A stretch of 64,000 nucleotides of DNA from Anaerostipes caccae L1-92 (GTDB lineage Bacteria; Bacillota; Clostridia; Lachnospirales; Lachnospiraceae), in contig NZ_AP023027.1 of assembly GCF_014467075.1 (NCBI RefSeq), positions 3,323,501-3,387,500 of the forward strand, written 5' to 3'. Positions 53,158 through 61,391 of this stretch are shown piece by piece. A program made the position numbers and the translations under genes. The notes beneath the pieces are model-generated. The model worked only from the letters and a program-made list of their open reading frames with translations, searched no databases and was not told where the DNA came from. Position 1 is the stretch's first letter. Each line of letters begins with the position of its first letter.

Positions 53158-53246
53158 ATCTATCATCTCCTTTATTTTCTATTACTTTTATTATATATTT
53201 TTTGCTTGCTTTTTGCAATCTATTCGCAAGCTTTTTAAATCTCAAA

Positions 53247-53274
53247 AGAGCCGCCCGGTCTGCCGGACGGCTCT
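53247..53274. terminator. Terminator of deacetylase 2
   Basis: Same 28 bases as 52477-52504, here 155 bases below the stop of the 53429 gene and about 90 bases above the antitoxin start. Confidence 0.75.
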
Positions 53275-53428
53275 TCTGCAAAAGGAGTTTATCTTTTTTT
53301 GAGGAAAAAAGTTTCCAGCTGTCCTTCCTCAGCTGATGATTAATTACAAATTAATTATAACAGGTTACATCCTATTTTTTTCTTAAAACCCACAAACTGC
53401 ACTTTATACGACGCAAACAACACTTTTT

Positions 53429-54496
53429 CTATCTCTGATTCTTTTTATACTTATAAATCTGATTGGCACTAATGACAACATCGCCTTTATCCACAGTGAT
53501 TCCCTTTGCCTTCAATAACTCTGAAACTGTACAGACTTCAAATCCTCTGTCTTTCAGCAGTGGAAGGACTTTTTCTGCCGCTGCCACAGAGGGTTTATGA
53601 ATATCATGCATCAATACGATGTCTCCGTCCTTCGCTTGTTTAAGGATCGTATTTACTGTGGCATCTGTATTTAAAGTCTTCCAGTCTAATGTATCAATGC
53701 TCCACAAGATCAATGGCGCGTTAATATTGGCTTTCACCATCCGATCAATGGCTCCGTAAGGCGGGCGCAGCAGACCTACATCCGAGCCGGTCACTTTTGA
53801 AATCGCATAATTCATTTTCTGCATCTGGCGGCATACCCCTGCTGCACCCAATTTGGTCAGCTGCGGATGATTCCAGGAGTGTCCGGCCACCTCATTCCCT
53901 GAATCTTTTACTTCTTTTACAAGCCGCGGATAATAGGAAGCGTTCTGTCCAAGCATAAAAAAAGTTGCTCTTGCATGATTCTTTGCCAATGCTTTTACCA
54001 CCCGGTCTGTATTCTCCCTGGCAGGCCCATCGTCAAAAGAAAATGCAATCAGTTTTTTTGTTTTATCAATGTTCCTCTGTACATTTAAGTTATTCCCTAA
54101 TTGAGAACTCTTCTTAACAGCCAGCTGTCTAATTCGTTTTTCCCATCTCCGTATTTTTAATATTGCCTCTTTCGGAATGCTGCTCTGTTTCACCATACTC
54201 CACATCATTTCATTCGATCCGTCAGCTTTCGCAGAACAAGTGATTTTCAAATATTTCCCTTTTGGATAAGGCTGACCCTGATCTGCATATACTGTCAGCA
54301 TCCTGTCGTTACCATTTTCGTCAAATCCTTTTATATGGTAAAAACACTCTGAGTTTTTCTTCTTCTCCGATCCTGCTATGATTTTTGCATAGTAACTGAT
54401 TCCTGTATCCTTTTTTCCATGTAAAATTTCCTTCACACTTATCACCGCAGCAGCAATAAAAATCAGAGCCACCGCAGCAAAAATAATCTTTTTCAT
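53429..54496 (-). CDS. YxeA-like domain fused to polysaccharide deacetylase, paralogue 2
   Basis: 355 residues. N-terminal membrane anchor (IIFAAVALIFIAAAVIS), then about 85 residues resembling the YxeA/DUF1093 family (GISYYAKIIAGSEKKKNSECFYHIKGFDENGN, PYPKGKYLKITCSAK), then a NodB domain with AFSFDDGPARENT near 155, AGHSWNHPQL, RPPYGAIDR and LMHDIHKPS. The same YxeA-like pattern appears as a separate protein at 57762. The combination in one chain is unusual to me. AAAGGAAGG precedes the ATG. Confidence 0.88.
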   Translation of the reverse strand: MKKIIFAAVALIFIAAAVISVKEILHGKKDTGISYYAKIIAGSEKKKNSECFYHIKGFDENGNDRMLTVYADQGQPYPKGKYLKITCSAKADGSNEMMWSMVKQSSIPKEAILKIRRWEKRIRQLAVKKSSQLGNNLNVQRNIDKTKKLIAFSFDDGPARENTDRVVKALAKNHARATFFMLGQNASYYPRLVKEVKDSGNEVAGHSWNHPQLTKLGAAGVCRQMQKMNYAISKVTGSDVGLLRPPYGAIDRMVKANINAPLILWSIDTLDWKTLNTDATVNTILKQAKDGDIVLMHDIHKPSVAAAEKVLPLLKDRGFEVCTVSELLKAKGITVDKGDVVISANQIYKYKKNQR

Positions 54497-54672
54497 AGGC
54501 CTTCCTTTCTGTTTGCATATTTTTATCTATTTTATCTTCTCTATACCCATTTTTTAGACATGATTCGTATCCGACCATTTCAGCGTCCTAAACAACAAAA
54601 TTTTATGCTCCGCTGCTCTTTCCCCTTTGATTTGGATATAATATAATAGAAAGAAAACAGACAGGAGATGAT

Positions 54673-57672
54673 TTGTTGGATCAGCAGCAGGAATTCCTTT
54701 TTTTAAAATCGACTTATGAAAATCTTCCCACCGGAGTCATGCAGTTTCAGAGAGACGGTGATCGTCTGACTCTTCTCCATATCAATGATTTTGGCTGCAA
54801 AATCTTGGGCTATGAAACTTCTTCAGACTACTCATTTGATTTTCATTCTTTCATCGATAAACTTCCGGGAAATGCATACGATGAATTCATTGATGCATTA
54901 AGTCGTCTGAAAAATATCGGAGACCACTTTCCTTTTACCCGTCCGATTTATGTAGGAGAAAAGAAATCGTGGCTGAGCGGGACAGCATCTCTTCTCTCTT
55001 CTTCCGCTCTTACACAAACCTATATTTGTGTGTTCTCTGATGACACGGCCAACGTAGAAAAACAACTTTACTCCGATTATGCCAAAGAAAAAGAAATCCA
55101 GATTTTAAATGAAATGTGTACTTTGATCGTTAGCCAAAGCTATGAGACGCTTGGGCTGATCAACACCGGGAACGGCAAATATCAAATTTATGCCGTACAG
55201 GACAGAGACTGGTTTTCCCAAAAAAAACTGGAAGGAGATTTTGACGAACTCACGTTTCATGCAGCAAAGGAGCTGGCCTATGATGAAGAGGCGAAAGAAC
55301 TTTTGATGAATGCAACGCTCTCCGGCATTACCGGTTATCTCAACCAAAGACCTGATACCTCCTACAGTTTTACATACCGGATCAGGACCCATGAATCTTA
55401 CCGCTGGAAAAGAGCGGAATACAGCTACTTAAAAGACGACAAAACAAATATTATTTTCTGCACACAGGACATCCACAGCGAAAAAATGGAAGAAGAGCAT
55501 TTGGCAAGGCTTGCAGAGAAGGAACGGCAGATCCACCAGGAAAAGATGGCGTTTTTCGCCAATATGAGCCATGAGATCAGAACTCCGATGAACGCTATCC
55601 TGAATTTAAGTGAACTGCTGCTGCGAAAAAATCTCCCTCTGGATGTGGAGCAGGACATATCCACGATCTATGAAATTGGCAACGGACTTTTAGGAATCAT
55701 CAACAGCCTGCTGTCCTTCTCCAAACTGGACACGGGAAATATACAGCTGACCACAGGAAAATATTCTCCTGCAACGATGTGTTCAGACATATGCAGCATA
55801 ATTTCCGCTCGTCTAAGCAAAAAAAGTCTGCATTTTTTCACTGATTTGGACCCCTCCATCCCAAGGCAGCTCATCGGAGATGAGATGCGGATCCGAGAAA
55901 TCCTGACCAATCTGCTTGCAAATGCTGTAAAATTTACAGTTTCCGGTAATATCGAACTGAAGCTTCGCGCTAAGAATCTGTCGAAGACCAAAACAGAGCT
56001 CTCCTTCTTTATTTCCGACACCGGATCAGGAATCAAAGAGGAAGATCAAAAACACTTGTTCCGGCAATTCAGCAGAGTCGATCCTAAAAAAAATCAAACG
56101 ATTATGGGAACCGGACTGGGTCTTTCTATCTCAAAAAAACTAACAGAACTGATGGGCGGCAGTATCTCGGTAGAAAGTGAATACGGAAAAGGCAGTACAT
56201 TTATTGTTACCATTCCACAGGAAATCTGTTTAGCCGCTCCTATGATTCCGCCGTCTGACAAAATGGAACAGGCCGAGGTTTATGTCTATCTTCCAGAATC
56301 GGATAAAGAACTGACAAAATATGTCATACGCGAACTGCGCAAGCTTAGCATCCATCCTTCTTTGATTTCGTCCGTCTCCTCCATCAGTCTGGACAGATCA
56401 AACAAGAATTCTTATCTGATCATGCAGCAGGCGGATTTCCCATCCTGCCAGGAAATGATCGATTCCTTATTTTTGCAGGATCATGTGCTGCTTCTTATGA
56501 AAAACAGTGATACTACGGAATCCAAATACTATAACTATCAGCAGCTGTATCCGTACAACCTGATGATGCAGACTGCAAATATCTTAAACGGCCATCCGGT
56601 CAAGACCGCGTCCAAAAAGACAAACGTTTACGAGGATACAACGTTTCCTTCTGCCCACATATTGATCGTAGATGACAATGATGTCAATTCTTCCGTTGCA
56701 AAACGATTGATGGAACCTTATGAAATGGATATTGATGTGGCGTCCAATGGTTTTGATACACTCACAATGGCTTCCGCAAAAGACTATGATCTGATTTTCC
56801 TGGACCATATGATGCCCGGAATGGACGGAATCGAGACGGTACAGAAGCTGAGAAAAATGGACGGCATCAGAAAAGATCTTCCTGTCGTTGCCCTGACAGC
56901 CAATGTCTTCTCCGATGCGAAAACCTATTTCACAGAACAGGGATTTTCTGACTTCCTTGCAAAGCCGATCAATGTCAAAGAACTGCACAACACCCTCCTT
57001 CAGTATTTACAGGACAAAGCCGTCTTAAAGATTGTGGAAAAAAAGCTGGACGAAGCTTTTATCTCAGAAGAAGTCAAAGCCTGTTTTACATCTTTGAAAC
57101 ATTTCGACGTTGATGCATCCCTGGAATATTTTGATCACTCGGCTGATTTTTATTTGGAGATGCTGAAAACCTTCCGGCAGGGTCTCTTTGAACGCCGAAA
57201 TGAATTGGATAAAATCTATGAAAACCAGGATATCAAATTGTTTACCATCCACGTCCATGCCATTAAATCTGCCTCAAAATCCGTAGGCGCCCTAGAATTT
57301 TCGGACTTGGCGAAAACAATGGAGGATTTTGGCCACCAAAACAACTGGAAATCCATCACACAGAAGTATCAGGAACTGCTGGACTATACAGACCTTATAT
57401 TAGAAGAACTGGATTGTTGTATCAAAGCCGTACCGGCGGCAGACGAAACGAAAGAATCTCTTTCCGGTTATCCCGAAGATATCATCAAAAGTCTCTGTAT
57501 TGCCGTCAATGAAATGGATTATCAAGAGGTCTCCGATGCTATTGCAAAATTGGACCGATACACTTATCCGGGAGAACTGCAAAATCTCCTGGACCGGCTC
57601 AAAACCGCCTATGATAATTTTGAATATGGGGATTTAAACCGGTGTTCTATTTTGATGTATAACTGTCTGTAA
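54673..57672 (+). CDS. Hybrid sensor histidine kinase with receiver and HPt domains
   Basis: 999 residues, no membrane segment. PAS-like N-terminus (TGVMQFQRDGDRLTLLHINDFGCKILGY near 17), a second PAS-like region to about 275, a HisKA domain with phospho-His near residue 300 (FANMSHEIRTPMNAI), HATPase motifs (REILTNLLANAVKFT, DTGSGI, GTGLGLSI), a receiver with Asp near 711 (DLIFLDHMMPGMDG) and an HPt domain with His near 862 (HVHAIKSASKSVG). TTG at 54673 or 54676 is the start after AGGAG. A partner output regulator is not adjacent; the HD-GYP protein at 60230 is a candidate. Confidence 0.93.
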   Translation: MLDQQQEFLFLKSTYENLPTGVMQFQRDGDRLTLLHINDFGCKILGYETSSDYSFDFHSFIDKLPGNAYDEFIDALSRLKNIGDHFPFTRPIYVGEKKSWLSGTASLLSSSALTQTYICVFSDDTANVEKQLYSDYAKEKEIQILNEMCTLIVSQSYETLGLINTGNGKYQIYAVQDRDWFSQKKLEGDFDELTFHAAKELAYDEEAKELLMNATLSGITGYLNQRPDTSYSFTYRIRTHESYRWKRAEYSYLKDDKTNIIFCTQDIHSEKMEEEHLARLAEKERQIHQEKMAFFANMSHEIRTPMNAILNLSELLLRKNLPLDVEQDISTIYEIGNGLLGIINSLLSFSKLDTGNIQLTTGKYSPATMCSDICSIISARLSKKSLHFFTDLDPSIPRQLIGDEMRIREILTNLLANAVKFTVSGNIELKLRAKNLSKTKTELSFFISDTGSGIKEEDQKHLFRQFSRVDPKKNQTIMGTGLGLSISKKLTELMGGSISVESEYGKGSTFIVTIPQEICLAAPMIPPSDKMEQAEVYVYLPESDKELTKYVIRELRKLSIHPSLISSVSSISLDRSNKNSYLIMQQADFPSCQEMIDSLFLQDHVLLLMKNSDTTESKYYNYQQLYPYNLMMQTANILNGHPVKTASKKTNVYEDTTFPSAHILIVDDNDVNSSVAKRLMEPYEMDIDVASNGFDTLTMASAKDYDLIFLDHMMPGMDGIETVQKLRKMDGIRKDLPVVALTANVFSDAKTYFTEQGFSDFLAKPINVKELHNTLLQYLQDKAVLKIVEKKLDEAFISEEVKACFTSLKHFDVDASLEYFDHSADFYLEMLKTFRQGLFERRNELDKIYENQDIKLFTIHVHAIKSASKSVGALEFSDLAKTMEDFGHQNNWKSITQKYQELLDYTDLILEELDCCIKAVPAADETKESLSGYPEDIIKSLCIAVNEMDYQEVSDAIAKLDRYTYPGELQNLLDRLKTAYDNFEYGDLNRCSILMYNCL

Positions 57673-57685
57673 TTGTCAATATAAA

Positions 57686-57724
57686 TAGAGTGTGTAGTCC
57701 ATATTATTGAACTAACACACTCTA
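57686..57724. terminator. Hairpin after the histidine kinase
   Basis: TAGAGTGTGT pairs with ACACACTCTA over 10 bp with a 19-base loop, 14 bases after the gene. The T tail is weak. Confidence 0.5.
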
Positions 57725-57761
57725 TCTCATACTCTCTTATTTTAAGAGACAGATCGTACAT

Positions 57762-58124
57762 CTAGTCTTTCTCTATTTTTCCCAGAGCCTTCTCAGGAAT
57801 TGAACTTTTGTTTACCTCTTCCCATCTTTTCACATCATTGCTTCCATCAGATACGATTCCGTATGTAATCTTGAGATATGCGCCTTTCTTGATAGGATGT
57901 CCGTCCATGCCATAAAAGTTCAATTTTATGGCATTCCCGTTTTTATCAAATGCTTTGACTTTATAAAAATAATCATTTTTTTCTTTACGTTCAGAGAGCG
58001 GCGTTATCTTTGTGTAATAGTCAACTCCTTGCCGCTTTCTTTGATAAAGAAAGCTTCTGATTCCCATTGCTGCCGTTATAGCAACACTGACTATCAAAAT
58101 GACAGTAATTAAAACATTTTTCAT
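57762..58124 (-). CDS. YxeA/DUF1093-family small exported protein
   Basis: 120 residues. N-terminal membrane or signal segment (VLITVILIVSVAITAAMGI), then GVDYYTKITPLSERKEKNDYFYKVKAFDKNGN, HPIKKGAYLKITYG and SIPEKALGKI near the end, as in YxeA proteins. Function of the family is not known. It closely resembles the N-terminal part of the deacetylase at 53429. ATG 58124 has GGGAGG ahead. It follows a DUF6273 surface protein gene by 28 bases. Confidence 0.82.
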   Translation of the reverse strand: MKNVLITVILIVSVAITAAMGIRSFLYQRKRQGVDYYTKITPLSERKEKNDYFYKVKAFDKNGNAIKLNFYGMDGHPIKKGAYLKITYGIVSDGSNDVKRWEEVNKSSIPEKALGKIEKD

Positions 58125-58152
58125 CGGCAAATCCTCCCAAAGTAGTTTCTGT

Positions 58153-59973
58153 TTATTTTACTCGTACACGGAACTTTGCCTTATATTTTCCGTTTTTCAC
58201 AATTACATAAACTTTTCCTTTTTTCTTTGCTTTAAACTTACCACTTTTTGAAATGCTTCCAATCTTCTTATTAGACACGGTCCAGTGAAATTTACCTTTA
58301 ATCCCATAAGCTTTCGCTTTAAATTTATAACTCTTTCCTTTTTTTATGGTTTTCTTCACTTTCGTCAGTTTCAGATAGCCTTTCACAGTCACGCTGGTTT
58401 TGAACGTATAAGTTTTTCCTCCTTGTCTCACTATTGTAGTAATCGTTGCTCTTCCCGCAGCAACTCCCTTAATGGTTCCATTCTGATTCACAGCGGCGAT
58501 CTTTTTGTTGCTTGTTTTATAGCTTACAACAGCACCTTTATCTCGATTCTTTACGCTCAATTTAAGACTTTTCCCTGACAAAATCTCTTTCTTTGTAAGA
58601 TTGATGCCTGGACGAATCGTTGGCTGCTTTGGCTGCGTTGGCTCCGGATTCTTTCGATACTGAGCTGTTATAGTCACATTTCCTGTAATCTTGTTAAAAT
58701 TCTTATCCCAGCCTGTAAAAGTGTATCCCTCTCTTGTTGGGGTTTTTGGTGCATTCGCTTTTTCACCATAGTTCACTTCCTGAGTTTCCAGCACCTTTCC
58801 GTTATAGTCTTTAAACGTTACCGCTGCCTTTTCTTCTGCTTCTGTTGCTCTTGTCAGTCGATCTTCACTGGTTTTTTCTATCCATACTTTACAGTCTTTA
58901 AAAGAGGTGAGCTCTTCTCCTTTTATCGTGACATATTCGGCTGGGACAGTGGTTTCTTTCGTCGCTTTCTTCCTCCATGTGCCATACTTATTCTGCACTA
59001 CCAGATAACGATCCTCTGCTGAGCCCTTTACTTTTACCGTTTCATGATTCAAGACGGTTGCCGAGCCAAGGCTCTTTCCCGCATCATAGCGCAGAGTCAA
59101 CTCTTTCCTTTGCGTTTCCTGTCCCTTTTCTGAGGACGCTGTGGATGCAAAGATGACAGATGACAGATCAATCTGTAGAGCGGGCACAATTGCGGTCCCT
59201 TCAGTATCCGCAACAGCAGCACTGACACCAGCAGAGCGAGCGGTCAGCAGACTTTCAGATAACCCTTGGACAGCGTATGGCGTACGCAGCCAAAACCATT
59301 TATCATTATTTTCAGTGTTATACAGTTTTAATTTAAGCGGCAGCCCATGTTTCACATCCGATTTCTTAATTGTTCCGAGTTGAATCGTTCCGGAATCGGG
59401 TTCTCCCTGTGCTAAATACAATTTATCTTTTGTTGTATAAAGACCTCCATTTCTTTGATCTCCTGTCATGACCGCTGTTTCTCTCATAAGCTTCTGCTCT
59501 GATGCGGAAAAATATGACGGATCACTGGACATAGCTTTTAAAGCAGCTCGAATCTCACTTCCTCCATAGTGGTTACCGTTTACCATGCTTGGATCAGTTT
59601 CATACTCGCATCCCCATTTCGCTTCATACACTTTCGGCCTTGGAAAAATCTGAAACTGCTGTTCTTTCAATGGTGTCGCTGCAAACAACACCAATCCATC
59701 CTTTGTGGCCGGATCTTTTCCGGCAACATACCAGCTCTGAACATCTCCCTTTCCATTCAGTCCAAACCTTACTTTTTGGACCTTTTGACCGGCGGCCCCG
59801 CTAAGGCTATAGTCCGCCAACAGTTGTTCCTTTGTGGCAAACCCACTCATCTCTTCTTCTGCCGCCGAAACTTTCCGGCCCATACCCAGACCTGAAATTG
59901 TCGGCAGACTCCCTATTAAGAGACTGGCAGACATCAGTAATGCTGCTGCTTTGATTGCTCTTTTTCTTCTCAT
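58153..59973 (-). CDS. DUF6273 surface protein with InlB-type and Ig-like repeats
   Basis: 606 residues. Signal peptide (RKRAIKAAALLMSASLLIGSLPT), a DUF6273-like domain with VNGNHYGGSEIRAALKAM near 135, DKLYLAQGEPDSG near 185 and WFWLRTPYAVQG near 215, then one InlB B-repeat (VTFKDYNGKVLETQEVNYGEKA to GYTFTGWDK near 390-430), then BIG2-type Ig-like repeats rich in Lys/Gly (SGKSLKLSVKNRDKGAVVSYKTSNKKIAAV). The basic tail has no LPXTG. Paralogous to 61392 over about 330 residues. Confidence 0.85.
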   Translation of the reverse strand: MRRKRAIKAAALLMSASLLIGSLPTISGLGMGRKVSAAEEEMSGFATKEQLLADYSLSGAAGQKVQKVRFGLNGKGDVQSWYVAGKDPATKDGLVLFAATPLKEQQFQIFPRPKVYEAKWGCEYETDPSMVNGNHYGGSEIRAALKAMSSDPSYFSASEQKLMRETAVMTGDQRNGGLYTTKDKLYLAQGEPDSGTIQLGTIKKSDVKHGLPLKLKLYNTENNDKWFWLRTPYAVQGLSESLLTARSAGVSAAVADTEGTAIVPALQIDLSSVIFASTASSEKGQETQRKELTLRYDAGKSLGSATVLNHETVKVKGSAEDRYLVVQNKYGTWRKKATKETTVPAEYVTIKGEELTSFKDCKVWIEKTSEDRLTRATEAEEKAAVTFKDYNGKVLETQEVNYGEKANAPKTPTREGYTFTGWDKNFNKITGNVTITAQYRKNPEPTQPKQPTIRPGINLTKKEILSGKSLKLSVKNRDKGAVVSYKTSNKKIAAVNQNGTIKGVAAGRATITTIVRQGGKTYTFKTSVTVKGYLKLTKVKKTIKKGKSYKFKAKAYGIKGKFHWTVSNKKIGSISKSGKFKAKKKGKVYVIVKNGKYKAKFRVRVK

Positions 59974-60229
59974 CAGTTCTTTCCTTTCTTTGACTCGATT
60001 TCGTTGACTTTTACATTATATTACTTTCCTCCTCCCTCCCGCTTTAATCTTCGCATCCAACTTATTTTTCGATGCAAACGACGTTTTCTTTATCTGGAAA
60101 AGTGTATTATAATGAAATAAAATGATTCCATTAACATTGCCAACCACAGTGAAAAGTATAATCTCACTTTTCTTTTTTCTTAATCTATTCTATATAAATA
60201 ATAAATTTTACTGATGAAAGGAATTTTAA

Positions 60230-61210
60230 ATGCACAAAATTTTAATCGTAGATGATAGTAAAACAGTTTTAAACCAGATAATGATACTGCTCAAAAAATA
60301 TTATCATGTATTTCCCGCTTTATCTGGCAGTTTAGCACTGAAAATCATGGAGCATCAGACCCCTGATCTGATTTTGCTTGATCTGATGATGCCGGAGATG
60401 GACGGAAAGGAATTCTTTCTAAAGATTCACAAAGAAAAAAAGTGGTCTGATATCCCTGTTATTTTTCTGACTTCTGACACAGAAGACAAAACAGAGGCAG
60501 AGTGCCTGAATATCGGGGCATATGATTTTATTGGAAAACCAATTGTAACAGAAGTTCTTCTAAGCCGCGTGGAAAAAACTCTGGAACTGACCGGATATCG
60601 AAAAGAACTCCAGAAAAAACTTGATGAAAAAACCCGGCAGATTGAGACGGCATATCTTCAGACTATGGCTGCTTTAGCTCATACAATCGATGCCAAAGAT
60701 CCTGACACCAACGGTCATTCCAGGCGTGTTGCAGGCTATACGAAACAGATTGCCCAAAGTCTTGGATGGTCAGAACAGGATTCTGAAAATGCTTATTTTG
60801 TTGCGCTTCTCCACGATATAGGTAAAATCGGCATTCCGGATGCCGTCTTAAAAAAACAAAACCGTCTCACAGACAAAGAGTATGAGTTAATGAAAAAACA
60901 TCCGGCAATCGGCGCCGACATCTTAAAGGATATCAAAATGCTGGACGGGTTATCAAACGGTACTTTATACCACCATGAACGTTTTGACGGATCTGGTTAT
61001 CCAAGCGGTCTTAAAGGCGATGAGATTCCTTTGATTGCCCGGATCATCAGCGTTGCTGATACCTATGACGCCATGACAAGCACCCGGTGTTACCGAAAAG
61101 GAATGGGCCAGGAAACAGCCCTCGCTGAATTAAAAAAACAAAGCGGCCGCCAGTTTGATCCTAAAATCGTAAATCAGTTTCTAAAAATCACTGACAATCT
61201 TAAATCTTAA
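60230..61210 (+). CDS. Response regulator with HD-GYP phosphodiesterase domain
   Basis: 326 residues. Receiver with phospho-Asp in LILLDLMMPEMDG near residue 52 and Lys in AYDFIGKPI near 104, a coiled-coil link, then HD-GYP with VALLHDIGKIGIPDAVL near 188, KKHPAIGADIL, YHHERFDGSGYPSGLKGDEIP near 245 and SVADTYDAMTS. It would hydrolyse cyclic di-GMP under phosphorelay control. The nearby hybrid kinase is a likely donor. AAAGGAA precedes the ATG. Single gene between the two DUF6273 genes. Confidence 0.93.
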   Translation: MHKILIVDDSKTVLNQIMILLKKYYHVFPALSGSLALKIMEHQTPDLILLDLMMPEMDGKEFFLKIHKEKKWSDIPVIFLTSDTEDKTEAECLNIGAYDFIGKPIVTEVLLSRVEKTLELTGYRKELQKKLDEKTRQIETAYLQTMAALAHTIDAKDPDTNGHSRRVAGYTKQIAQSLGWSEQDSENAYFVALLHDIGKIGIPDAVLKKQNRLTDKEYELMKKHPAIGADILKDIKMLDGLSNGTLYHHERFDGSGYPSGLKGDEIPLIARIISVADTYDAMTSTRCYRKGMGQETALAELKKQSGRQFDPKIVNQFLKITDNLKS

Positions 61211-61226
61211 CATGATTTCATTTAAA

Positions 61227-61255
61227 AATCGGGATCCCTTAAAAGGATCCCGATT
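61227..61255 (+). terminator. Terminator of the HD-GYP gene
   Basis: AATCGGGATCC (61227-61237) pairs with GGATCCCGATT (61245-61255), 17 bases past the stop. Confidence 0.85.
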
Positions 61256-61265
61256 CTTAGCTATC

Positions 61266-61384
61266 TCACTATCACAGGTGGCACCTTTTTTGACAGAGGC
61301 CCTTCTCCAACAGACATTACATCCATTTTCCACATGATTGGAGTGAGGCATTCTAAGAGCCGAACGGAAATCATGTGGAAAATG
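61266..61384 (-). repeat. Dispersed palindromic repeat A, full copy
   Basis: Perfect 16-bp stem CATTTTCCACATGATT (61324-61339) with AATCATGTGGAAAATG (61369-61384). The flank ACTATCACAGGTGGCACCTT and CCAACAGACATTACATC match the copy at 15186-15303. It begins 7 bases after the 61392 gene. Confidence 0.78.
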
Positions 61385-61391
61385 TCATACT

